A stretch of 64,000 bases of DNA, from the NCBI GenBank assembly GCA_958296015.1, contig CATQIH010000014.1, forward strand, positions 124,001 to 188,000, in the 5' to 3' direction. Positions 1-8,142 of this stretch are shown here, piece by piece. Both the position numbers and the translations under genes were made by a program. Every line of letters starts with the position of its first letter. Within the stretch, counting starts at the first letter, position 1. Source of the DNA: Cyclobacteriaceae bacterium (GTDB lineage: Bacteria > Bacteroidota > Bacteroidia > Cytophagales > Cyclobacteriaceae). Below the pieces are notes generated by a model that saw only the letters and a list, made by a program, of their open reading frames with translations, did no database searches and had not been told where the DNA came from.

Positions 1-1
1 C

Positions 2-1777
2 GCTGCCGAAGAAAATGGCTACACGGTCGATTTCCGGAGTTTTTCCCAGGAAGACATCGCTGCGCTGCAAAATATCCGCTTCGATCATAGCAGCAGCGAC
101 CTCAACGAATTACTCAAAAATATAGCTTCCGACTACGAAGGGGGCAACCTGGCTTCGGTAGTCCTTTTCTCCGATGGCATCTACAACCGGGGTATTTCGC
201 CTACGTATGCCCCTTATAGTTTTGCGATCAACACCGTCGGGCTTGGCGATACAATCCCCAAACAGGATATTAATATCAATACCCTGTACTACAACAAGAT
301 AGCTTACCAAGGCAATAAGTTTCCATTGGTTGCTGAAATAGAAAATACGGGCTTTGCCAACCAGACCGTCAATGTGAAGGTGAGCCGACAGGGAAAAATA
401 GTTGCCAGCAAGCCGCTGAAGTTCAGCAATGACAGAGGCGTAAACTCCGTTGAGTTTCTGCTGAATGCAGATCAGGAAGGTATGCAGCACTATGTGATAG
501 AAGCAGAGCCGCAGGCAGATGAGTTTACCACACAAAACAACACAGCACACGCCTATCTGGAAGTGATTGAAGGTAAACAAAAAATACTACTGGTGGCACA
601 GTCGCCTCACCCGGATATCAAAGCGGTAAAAGCTGCTATTGAGAGTAACAAGAACTATGAGCTAAATTCCATTATCCTAAGCATCGACGAAAGCTCGAAA
701 GAAGCCGCACTGGTGAAAGAAAAATACGACTTGGTGATATTTCACCAGCTACCAGGAAAAGGCATCAACTCGACAGCTTACGAAAAATATTTAAAGTTGT
801 CTAACTCAAAGTTTTTCATTACAGGCAGTCAATCCGATTTGGGGGCTTTAAATACCCTCAATCCACTGATCAATATTGTGAATATCAACAGCGAATCAGA
901 TCAGGTAAGTGCACTTTATAACCAGGATTTTAATGGGTTTCAACTGGATGCGGAAAAACAGAAAACCATCAGCCGCTACATTCCTATCACTGTACCTTTT
1001 GCTAATATCGAGCTAAAAAGCGGTGCCCAAACGCTGCTGTACCAGAAGGTAGGCAATGTAAAAACCTCTAAACCTTTGCTGGTGGTAGGTGAAACGGAAG
1101 GCAAAAAATCGGCATTAATGCTTGGTGAGGGCATGTGGCAGTGGCGTTTGCAGGAGTTTGCCAATAACGATAACAGCGATGCTTTCAATGCTCTGCTTTC
1201 CAAACTAACCCAATACCTGTCGGCCAAAGAAGACAAACGCCGTTTTAAAGTATATCCCGTTGAAAGTGAGTTTGAAGACACGGAGCCTGTCGTTTTTGAA
1301 ACAGAGATCTACAATGACATTTATGAGCAGGTATACGGCGCAGAAGTGATGCTAACGATCAGTAGCGAAGATGGCGAACAGAAAGCGTTCGAGTATGTGA
1401 CTAATAAAAATAATACCCAATACAAAGTAAGCAACCTGCCCGAAGGCTTATACAAATACATTGCTTCCACCACCTTGAAAGGTGAAAAGCTTACCAGTCA
1501 GGGGGAATTTACCATAAAAAGCCTGCAAATAGAGACGCTGAACCTCACAGCTGATCATGGGATGTTGCGGCAACTGGCAGAAGAAAGTGGCGGTTCATTT
1601 TTTGAAGCCTCATCTACCGACCAGCTACTTGCCAGTTTGACAAAGCAGCAACCCAAAGGAAAAATCTATACCAGCGAGTCTTATCTACCCATCATCAACC
1701 TCAAGTGGCTGTTCTTTTTGCTGATGCTGCTGATCACTACTGAATGGGGTATCAGGAAATATCTCGGGAGTTACTAA
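2..1777 (+). CDS. VWA-fold membrane-anchored protein, 5' end outside window
   Basis: The reading frame is open from base 2 and has no start in the window, so about 591 C-terminal residues are visible. The first ~75 residues end a von Willebrand A-like fold, with the typical strand VVLFSDGIYNRG followed by a strand ending NTVGLGD. Next comes an Ig/CARDB-like segment (PLVAEIENTGFANQTV), then a segment starting KILLVAQSPHPDIKAV that resembles the glutamine-amidotransferase-like domain of BatA-type Bacteroidota proteins, then more beta-rich sequence. One hydrophobic helix near the C-terminus (LKWLFFLLMLLITTEWGI) anchors it, with a short cytoplasmic tail. Proteins of this build are common in Cytophagales and their role is not known in detail. 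The visible N-terminal part extends about 108 codons upstream of the first ATG at 326. Confidence 0.8.
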   Translation, partial: AAEENGYTVDFRSFSQEDIAALQNIRFDHSSSDLNELLKNIASDYEGGNLASVVLFSDGIYNRGISPTYAPYSFAINTVGLGDTIPKQDININTLYYNKIAYQGNKFPLVAEIENTGFANQTVNVKVSRQGKIVASKPLKFSNDRGVNSVEFLLNADQEGMQHYVIEAEPQADEFTTQNNTAHAYLEVIEGKQKILLVAQSPHPDIKAVKAAIESNKNYELNSIILSIDESSKEAALVKEKYDLVIFHQLPGKGINSTAYEKYLKLSNSKFFITGSQSDLGALNTLNPLINIVNINSESDQVSALYNQDFNGFQLDAEKQKTISRYIPITVPFANIELKSGAQTLLYQKVGNVKTSKPLLVVGETEGKKSALMLGEGMWQWRLQEFANNDNSDAFNALLSKLTQYLSAKEDKRRFKVYPVESEFEDTEPVVFETEIYNDIYEQVYGAEVMLTISSEDGEQKAFEYVTNKNNTQYKVSNLPEGLYKYIASTTLKGEKLTSQGEFTIKSLQIETLNLTADHGMLRQLAEESGGSFFEASSTDQLLASLTKQQPKGKIYTSESYLPIINLKWLFFLLMLLITTEWGIRKYLGSY

Positions 1778-1790
1778 GTTTGACAACAAA

Positions 1791-2303
1791 CTAATGCACA
1801 GGTTTTGAAAGCGCGTAAACCCATTGCTCTTTGTTGATTACAGCAAATTTCTGTAGTTTTCCTTCGTATTCAAAAGTCAGAAACCTGTTTTTCATGATAC
1901 GCACATCGTATATCTTATCCAAAAGAAAAGCTTCCGTATGGTTTTGTATGTCAAACTTATGTGATTTGAAGATCAGCTGATCTGCTGTCAAAAATAGTTT
2001 GCCGCCTACTGCTTCTATGCCTTTAACGTGACTGGCTCCTTCCTCTAAAACTGCTGTTTCTTCTTCCGATGATAAACTAACCTGCTTTTCTAGTATTGAT
2101 GCTGTTATCTTATGCTGTTTGGTGATTAATCTAGGTAGAAGCAACATAGCAGGAAAGTAGATCAATAAAGCACTGACAATTGCAGTCCAGTAAAATTCAG
2201 GTCCGTTAGGGTTAAATAGCCCCTGCTTAGCAAGGTACATATTGAGTATAATAAACCCTGCTGTAGAAATGAGTGAAACAGTAACATTGAGTTTAGTGGA
2301 CAT
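1791..2303 (-). CDS. GRAM-like domain membrane protein
   Basis: A 170-residue protein. Two hydrophobic segments near the N-terminus (about residues 8-27 and 38-58) are followed by a soluble domain. Residues ~98-165 have the GRAM/PH-like pattern GGKLFLTADQLIFKSH, then a strand with DIQNHTEAFLLDKIYDVR and FEYEGKLQKFAV. GRAM domains are PH-like folds often met at membranes. The ligand here is unknown. The gene converges with the upstream VWA gene, with only 13 bases between the stop codons. The start ATG at 2303 is the only sensible one. Confidence 0.75.
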   Translation of the reverse strand: MSTKLNVTVSLISTAGFIILNMYLAKQGLFNPNGPEFYWTAIVSALLIYFPAMLLLPRLITKQHKITASILEKQVSLSSEEETAVLEEGASHVKGIEAVGGKLFLTADQLIFKSHKFDIQNHTEAFLLDKIYDVRIMKNRFLTFEYEGKLQKFAVINKEQWVYALSKPVH

Positions 2304-2654
2304 CCCTAAGTAATTTTTCTACTTGAAAGTAAAGTATTTTTGTCTTGCCGCAAAACTTTCATCCAAAAGAAGGGAGTTCATAAGAATTCATTTAAAACCG
2401 ATAAGTACATATCAGTTTTTAATAATACGGCTTCTTAAAAGCTAAAATTATTATAACCTTAAAATTAGTCATATATCATTAAGTATTTACATAACTGGAG
2501 AAGAAGTGGACTAATTTTTGTTTTGTATCTTTACAACTATAAAATTATCAACATTATGGAGTGTTACCATATATATAAATGTGTATGCTAATAATCCCTC
2601 GCCTTTTATTTGCCTTAAAGACATTTGGTATATTACTGCCTATATAAAATATAA
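2304..2654. other. AT-rich intergenic region between divergent genes
   Basis: This 351-base spacer separates the GRAM-like gene (minus) from the YidD-like gene (plus). It must hold both promoters. It is very AT-rich. A weak match to the Bacteroidota -7 box (TATCTTTA) lies near 2525, preceded by TTTTTG. I see no repeat or RNA structure, and a reading frame across 2518-2862 has no protein-like character. Confidence 0.5.
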
Positions 2655-3833
2655 ATGTATCAATATCTGGTTGCCTTATTTGCGATGTTGTGCTGTTCAA
2701 TTTGCTATGGACAAACTTCTCCGGAAACAACTTATTTCAACCCTTCGATCAGGAAGAAAGAATCAGCAGCCAATGCGTATATTGGTTTTTATCAGAAATT
2801 TATCAGCAGCATCCGAGGGTATGAGTGCCCTATGTATCCTAGCTGTTCTAATTTTGGATTAAAAACGTTTAATGAAGTAAACTTCGCTTCTGCTTTCGCA
2901 ATGACTTCCGACCGTTTGTTGAGATGCGGTCATGACCGCGACTATTATTCACTGACTTTAAGTAAGGACGGTTTCAAATTCCTCGATTATCCTGCATATG
3001 ATACGCCCCCAAAAGATCTTTACTACAGCCGGAATTCCTACTATTTTGCGTATTCTGATACCATTACTGATCCATCTCCCCTTGCGTTTATCAAAAAGCT
3101 GATTAATGATCATTATTACCATGAAGCTTTGTTGGAGATCATGAGGTACGAATTTCAAATAAATTCATTTGATATAGACCTTTTTATCAACAAAATCATT
3201 TGCTTAAAAGCAATTGGTGAATATGAAAAGGCTCTTTATGAATATGAAACTAAATGTCCGGAGGGATATAAATCAGATGCTGAACTGGCTTTTCAGATTG
3301 CGCTTATACAATATAAACTTGGAAACCTAGATCAAGCACTTCAAAAGACATCCCTGGCATCTGTATCATGCAATGATGAATTTTGCGGATCTAAGATTGC
3401 TTTGTTAGATGGCTTACTTCATGCGAATAAGCTTGATTGGGAAAAGGCGATGCAATCCTACAAACTACTAGGAGAGTTTGACTCCTATGAAAAGCTTTCA
3501 AAAGTGAATTTCCAACTTTCAGAAGAAGCACTCCACCTCAAAGAGAAAAGTCCAACAGTAGCGGGTATTCTTTCAATCATTCCTGGTGCAGGCTATGCTT
3601 ATGCCGGCCATAAACAAACGGCTATTTCAGCATTACTGATCAATGGATTACTAACTTATGCTACTTATTCGTGCTTCAAAAACGAAAACTATGGCATGGG
3701 AATTCTGACAGGAGTCTTTAACGTAAGTTTTTACATTGGTAATATTTATGGAGCGGTCAAAAGCACCAAACGTTTCAATGAGCAGCAAAAAAAGTCTATT
3801 ACAAATAAACTAGAATTCAATTCAAACTTTTAA
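2655..3833 (+). CDS. YidD-like domain protein with TPR-like middle and C-terminal membrane segments
   Basis: A 392-residue protein with a signal peptide (MYQYLVALFAMLCCSICYGQ). Residues ~40-95 match YidD, the membrane protein insertion efficiency factor family: YQKFISSIRGYECPMYPSCS and then DRLLRCGHD, equivalent to the YidD PTCS.Y and RILRCHP motifs. Stand-alone YidD is only about 70-100 residues. Here it is followed by about 170 residues of helical, TPR-like sequence and a C-terminal part with hydrophobic helices around residues 300-365 (AGILSIIPGAGYAYAG, ISALLINGLLTYATYSCF, GILTGVFNVSFYIG). The signal peptide puts the YidD-like part outside the cytoplasm, unlike classical YidD, so insertase assistance should not be assumed. 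An 18-base gap to the next gene suggests an operon. Confidence 0.8.
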   Translation: MYQYLVALFAMLCCSICYGQTSPETTYFNPSIRKKESAANAYIGFYQKFISSIRGYECPMYPSCSNFGLKTFNEVNFASAFAMTSDRLLRCGHDRDYYSLTLSKDGFKFLDYPAYDTPPKDLYYSRNSYYFAYSDTITDPSPLAFIKKLINDHYYHEALLEIMRYEFQINSFDIDLFINKIICLKAIGEYEKALYEYETKCPEGYKSDAELAFQIALIQYKLGNLDQALQKTSLASVSCNDEFCGSKIALLDGLLHANKLDWEKAMQSYKLLGEFDSYEKLSKVNFQLSEEALHLKEKSPTVAGILSIIPGAGYAYAGHKQTAISALLINGLLTYATYSCFKNENYGMGILTGVFNVSFYIGNIYGAVKSTKRFNEQQKKSITNKLEFNSNF

Positions 3834-3851
3834 AACCAAACAAAAACAATT

Positions 3852-4376
3852 ATGAGTAAGATTTACAATTCCATTTATGCAAAGCATATAGCTATGCTTC
3901 TGGTAGTATCTATGCTTTCCATGTCGTTCAAAATGCGTGCTGACGCAGCGATAGTTTTAAACGCAGGCACAAATGTTGCTCTTGAAACAGTCTCGATGAT
4001 CCAATCTGATTTAGTCTGGGCAGGACAAACAATTGATTTTAGAGTGAAGTATGATGTAAAGGTTGACAATAAGACAGTTATTGCTGCTGGATCAATAGCA
4101 AGAGGACAAGTGATGAGAGCAGAAAAGGCTAAAGCAATTGGAAAAGAGGGTTTTGTAGAGATACAAATAAAGTCTGTTACCGCAGCAGATGGACAGGAAA
4201 TTTTTTTGACAGGTGGCAATGTCTATCAGGAAGGTGAAAATAAACAAACACTATCAATAGTATTAGGTGTCGTTGTTTGTATTTTATTTTTGCTGATGAA
4301 AGGAAAAAACGCACAGGTTCCTCCTGGATATCAGGTAGATTCATCCGTTGCAACTAATACAACAATTCAGATGTAA
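3852..4376 (+). CDS. Small secreted or membrane-anchored protein, unknown function
   Basis: A 174-residue protein. The N-terminus carries a hydrophobic stretch (HIAMLLVVSMLSMSF), probably a signal peptide. Residues ~35-130 form a beta-rich domain including LDFRVKYDVKVDNKTVIAAGS-like strands and a K/E-rich turn. A second hydrophobic helix (SIVLGVVVCILFLLM, about 138-152) is followed by a short tail ending NTTIQM. It follows the YidD-like gene by 18 bases and precedes a strong terminator, so the two are likely co-transcribed. I do not recognise the family. Confidence 0.7.
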   Translation: MSKIYNSIYAKHIAMLLVVSMLSMSFKMRADAAIVLNAGTNVALETVSMIQSDLVWAGQTIDFRVKYDVKVDNKTVIAAGSIARGQVMRAEKAKAIGKEGFVEIQIKSVTAADGQEIFLTGGNVYQEGENKQTLSIVLGVVVCILFLLMKGKNAQVPPGYQVDSSVATNTTIQM

Positions 4377-4400
4377 AGTAAGTGCTTTGTTAACATCATA

Positions 4401-4433
4401 AAAAAAGCTGCCAATTGGATTGGCAGCTTTTGT
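4401..4433. terminator. Bidirectional intrinsic terminator
   Basis: Perfect 9-bp stem AGCTGCCAA (4406-4414) and TTGGCAGCT (4420-4428) with a 5-base loop, an A-run before it and a T-run after it. It can end the YidD-like operon on the plus strand and the clpC remnant on the minus strand. Confidence 0.85.
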
Positions 4434-4454
4434 GTTTATAGACCAGATGAGTTT

Positions 4455-5006
4455 TTACTGCTCATCTTTCTTTTCCTTTTCCATCTTCTTCTTTTTCAGA
4501 GAAAGCTTCAAAACCTCACCTTCGCCTTCATAATCAGCGAGGATGGTATCATTTGGCTGTACTTCTCCTTTAAGAATTTCTTCGGCAACGGCATCTTCCA
4601 GGTATTTCTGGATGGCCCTGTTCAGCGGACGAGCACCGTAGGCAGGATCATAGCCTTTTTCTGCCAGGAAGTCTTTTGCTTTCTCTGTCAGTTCGATGTT
4701 ATAGCCTAGGGCTGTAATTCTGGCAAAAAGCTTGTTCAACGTCAGGTCAATAATCAGGTGTATGTCTTCTCTTTTCAACGAGTTGAATACAATGACATCG
4801 TCCAACCTGTTTAAGAACTCCGGACTAAATGTCTTTTTCAGAGCATTTTGTATGGTAGACTTCATGATGTCATCCATATTATCTTCTTTAGCTCTAGTAG
4901 CAAAACCAATGCCTGCACCAAAGTCTTTCAGATCACGGGCACCAATGTTGGAAGTCATAATGATGATTGTGTTTCTGAAGTCCACTCTTCTGCCCAAACC
5001 ATCTGT
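4455..5006 (-). pseudogene. clpC: C-terminal fragment of a ClpC-type AAA+ chaperone
   Basis: About 183 codons match only the C-terminal part of ClpC/ClpA family unfoldases: the start of the second AAA+ small-domain region (TDGLGRRVDFRNTIIIMTSN), the sensor and arginine-finger segment (FSPEFLNRLDDVIVF), sensor 2 (GYDPAYGARPLNRAI) and a charged tail. Full ClpC is about 840 residues with two ATPase domains, so roughly three quarters is missing, including both Walker A motifs. Similarity begins abruptly at Thr-Asp-Gly (5004-5006), where the sequence changes to a DUF433 gene in another frame. The only start in frame is a TTG at 4997, so it is probably not expressed as a working protein. Either an intact clpC lies elsewhere or this is a local deletion or assembly join. 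Confidence 0.8.
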
Positions 5007-5226
5007 GCGGCGGACTGTCGTGTGCTACAAGTTCTTGTTCTGCTAACTGGAGAAGTGTCTCGGCCTGCGCACGGCTTACTGTAGGGAAATCATCCCGAAA
5101 ATCATCTATGCGTTTTCCCTTGCGCAAATAAACGAGCAAGGTATCAATGGGCACTCGTGTGCCAGTAAATACGGGTGTACCACTCAAGATATCCGGATCA
5201 CTGTGGTAAATCTGATTTCGTTCCAT
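4933..5226 (-). CDS. DUF433 antitoxin-like protein with a foreign C-terminus
   Basis: The first ~70 residues are a DUF433 protein (DPDILSGTPVFTGTRVPIDT, then DDFRDDFPTVSRAQAETLL). This is a small winged-helix-like family often found as the first gene of a toxin-antitoxin pair with a DUF5615 PIN-like toxin. From about residue 74 the frame runs through the clpC 3' region out of frame, adding about 24 unrelated residues ending HHYDFQHWCP. The expected DUF5615 partner is absent. The N-terminal part looks intact, with ATG at 5226, so it may be expressed with an altered tail. The fusion point is at 5004-5010. Confidence 0.6.
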   Translation of the reverse strand: MERNQIYHSDPDILSGTPVFTGTRVPIDTLLVYLRKGKRIDDFRDDFPTVSRAQAETLLQLAEQELVAHDSPPHRWFGQKSGLQKHNHHYDFQHWCP

Positions 5227-5428
5227 AGGTCATATTGTTTCAAAGATGTATTCTTACGATTTAATAAAGTTATTCAAAAAATCAAAGCAAGCCGTAAGCA
5301 TAATCATATAATCTTTCCGGCTAATAAACTTACATCCAATTTTCAGCAAAAGACCAATACTAACCACCAAATACCATCTTAAAATAGTACAATTTTGGCT
5401 AACATATGGCTACCTTATAGCTAGAATA

Positions 5429-5461
5429 TACCTATGCTATACCTATGCTATACCTACACTA
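5429..5461. repeat. Three tandem copies of an 11-bp repeat
   Basis: Units are TACCTATGCTA, TACCTATGCTA and TACCTACACTA, head to tail. The period is close to one helical turn, so a protein could bind repeatedly on one face. Role unknown. Confidence 0.8.
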
Positions 5462-5579
5462 TAGCTAAGAAAATGGCCAAATCTTGTTAAATTACAAAAA
5501 CAGCCTCTACAGGCACCTTTTTTCATGGGGTAAATCATAGCCTTTCCGGTACCTATCCGGCACAAACCTTACGCTGGGT

Positions 5580-5778
5580 CTCAGTCACAGACTGAGGAAG
5601 ATAGTAGTGGGCATCAGTCACGTACGTGATTAGGGTAAAAATATTCTTTACATCTGTCATTCAGGAGGAAACCTGTTGCAGGTGGGCGGAAAATCAACAC
5701 TATCAAAGGAGTTTTTTGGCGCGTAAAGCAGACGTTCCGGACGAAGGCAGTAGTGGGCATCAGTCACAGACTGATGCC
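5580..5778. repeat. REP-like cluster of three short palindromes
   Basis: Perfect inverted repeats: CTCAGTC-ACA-GACTGAG at 5580-5596, TCACGTACGTGA at 5618-5629, and GGCATCAGTC-ACA-GACTGATGCC at 5756-5778. The 19 bases AGTAGTGGGCATCAGTCAC occur at both 5603-5621 and 5749-5767. This looks like a cluster of small dispersed palindromes of the REP type. No RAYT transposase gene is seen in the window. Confidence 0.75.
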
Positions 5779-5888
5779 AGGATACCGGTAGGTGGCTAGG
5801 TTATTGGCCTTTGGCTTTTGTTTGCTTTTTGTCTCTTGAGCATTGTTATTTGTAAAACCTGTGTTAAACACAAGGGTAGCACCCTGGC

Positions 5889-7941
5889 TTACTCATGTTC
5901 TTCGGCCATCAGGTGGGTGCTGCCTGTGAGTATCTTCTGCTCAGGGTAGAGGATGATGAAGCTCTGCTCGCTGAAGTATTGCGACATGTAGGCGGGTATC
6001 TTTTCTAAATAATTGTGGTGAGAAGGCGTGGTCTGCCGGGCACTCACCATCAGGAGCAGGTCGCGGTCGCTTACCTCGCGGGAGAGCACCAGGAAATCGT
6101 CCCAGTCTTCAAAGATATTGTCCTGCACTTCTATGGTTCGCTTGCTTTTGTTCAGCAGGGCATGGATGTGTTCCAGCGTACGCTGGCTGCTGAAGATACG
6201 CATCCTGCCTGCCGTTTGCTGGCACAGTACGGCAATGGTATCTATCCAGTGGCTGAAGCCCTGCTCCACCTGCGCATTGGGCGGGGGCAATCAGCACAAT
6301 ATGCCTGAACGTATTGATGGGATGCAGTAGTTTGGTCACCAGCACCATCTGCTCGGTATTCTCCAGCACATGGTCCAGCACACTGCCAAAGATGCGCTGG
6401 CTGGCCGTCACCTTGCCGTTCCAGCCCATCACCACTTTGGTGATCATCAGCTCTTTGATGGCGCGCACAATGCCGCTGCTGGCGTTCATGTCTACCCGGT
6501 AGATGGGCTGCAATGCCTGATCGGAGGCGGAAGCGTACTTCATGGCGTTTTCAAACAGCTTGTGGTTCATCAGCACATTGTCCTGCGCCTTCTGGTCGTC
6601 CTGTACCACCGCCAGCGGGTACACCGGGTCTTCAGATTGCGGGCGGCGCAGCATCATGGCAAGGTCTATCAGTGGCTCTAGCGTGGCCGGATTGGCTACG
6701 GGCACCAGTATCTTCTCTTGGTAGGTGTTATGCTCCGGCGGTTGCTGGCTTTGCTGGATAGCCAGCTTGCGGCCTGCCCTGTCAGTGACAAACGAACTTA
6801 CCAGGCAGGTGACCAGAATCAGCAGGATGGTGCCGTTGAGTACGTTTTCATCCAGCAGTTGCAGGTTGTAGGCAATGAGGATGATGGCAATGGTGGCTGC
6901 CGCATGGGCACTGCTCATGCCAAAGATCACGTTGCGCTGCGTTACGGTATAGCCTTGTATCTTCTGCATCGCAAATGCTGCCAGCCACTTACTGGAGAGT
7001 GCTACCACAATCAGTGTGGAGGCCACAATCAGGGCTTCCAGGCCATTGAGCAATACACCCAGGTCTACCAACATGCCCACATTGATCAGAAAGAAAGGAA
7101 TAAACAGGGCATTGCCTACAAACTCTACCCGGTTCATCAGTGGCGAAGTATGTGGAATGAGGCGGTTGAGGGCCAGGCCAGCCAGAAACGCCCCGATGAT
7201 GGGTTCAAGCCCGGCTACTTCTGCCAGAAAAGCGGCGGCAAACACCACCAGCAGCACATAAATATACTGGATGACCCCTTCGCGCTCCACACTGCGGAAA
7301 AACCAGCGGGAGATCATCGGAAAGACCCAAAGTACAATAGCCACAAACACCGACATAGATACTACCAGGCGCAGCCAAAACGCAACGTTAAGCGACCCTT
7401 TCACCGAACCGGTGATCACGGCCAGAATGAGCAGTGCCAGCGTATCGGTGATGATGGTGCCACCCACAGTGACGGTGACGGCTTCGTTTTTGATGATACC
7501 CAGGCGGCTTGCCAGCGGGTAGGCAATCAGGGTATGGGTAGAAAACATGCTGGCCAGCAGAAAAGACGAGCGGAAAGAGTATTGCAGCAGATAATAGCAA
7601 ACCACGGTGCCCAGTGTGAGGGGAATCATGAACGTACACAGGCCAAAGATGATGCTTTTGTGACGGTTCTTGCGGAAATCATTCATGTCGATCTCCAGCC
7701 CGGCGGTAAACATGATATACAGCAACCCTACCGTGCCAAACAGGGTAGTCTGGCTGGACTCCAGCATACCCAGCCCGTGAGGGCCTACCAGGGTACCTGC
7801 CAGTATCAGCCCCAAGATGCTGGGTATTTTCAGGCGGTTGAGTACCAGTGGTGCCAGAAATACGATCACCAGAATTACGAAGAAAACCTGTACAGGGTCT
7901 TTCAACGGAAGTGTAAGCTCAAACAGTAAAACCATAAGCAT
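5889..7941 (-). pseudogene. CPA2-type cation/proton antiporter with USP-like domain, frameshifted
   Basis: The N-terminal ~400 residues form a monovalent cation:proton antiporter-2 (KefB/NapA-like) membrane domain with about 12 hydrophobic helices, starting LTLPLKDPVQVFFVILVI. After a linker, a cytoplasmic region from EKILVPVANPATLEPLID resembles universal stress protein domains. The frame breaks at about 6283-6292, in a run of five C (minus strand GCCCCCGCCC). Removing one C joins HIVLIAP to PNAQVEQGFSHW and restores a natural C-terminus ending MAEEHE at 5889. The ORF as read instead runs to 6109 with a nonsense tail. A homopolymer context makes a sequencing error possible, and a true mutation would remove about half of the second USP-like domain. 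ATG is at 7941, and the base triplet at 7944 is TTG. Confidence 0.8.
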
Positions 7942-7963
7942 CAAAGTTTACAGACATTCGCGG

Positions 7964-7987
7964 GCGGCATGTGAGGACACATGCCGC
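7964..7987 (-). promoter_or_regulatory. Hairpin in the leader of the antiporter gene
   Basis: Perfect 10-bp inverted repeat GCGGCATGTG and CACATGCCGC with a 4-base loop, 22 bases upstream of the antiporter ATG. It could mask translation initiation or be a short palindromic repeat. No T-run follows, so it is not a simple terminator. Confidence 0.4.
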
Positions 7988-8142
7988 GGGTATAGACCTT
8001 CGACAGCAGATGCAGCAAGCAACGGCTGAAGGATTATCCGAATAGCAATTTTCAAAATGTTTTTGGTTTTGAAATACTAATTCTCGCAAACAGGAGAAAG
8101 AACTTGTTTTTATGCTATGTTTTGATACGAAACGCCATACTT

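Larger units (their letters stand above)
5227..5888. other. 662-base repeat-rich spacer
   Basis: No convincing gene. It holds three copies of an 11-bp tandem repeat (5429-5461) and a cluster of short perfect hairpins with a shared 19-base direct repeat (5580-5778), both listed separately. The rest is AT-rich with no clear coding potential. Confidence 0.6.

Noticed and set aside
2518-2862. 114-codon frame overlapping the YidD-like gene start
   Set aside because: The overlapping frame has a signal peptide and YidD motifs, while this one has no recognisable features.
5429-5778. Possible CRISPR array
   Set aside because: Repeats are 11 bp tandem units or short hairpins without regular spacers, and no cas gene is present.
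6718-7929. 403-codon open frame on the plus strand opposite the antiporter
   Set aside because: It is rich in Gln, His and Arg, has no domain and lies fully antisense to a clear membrane transporter; it is a shadow of GC-rich codon usage.
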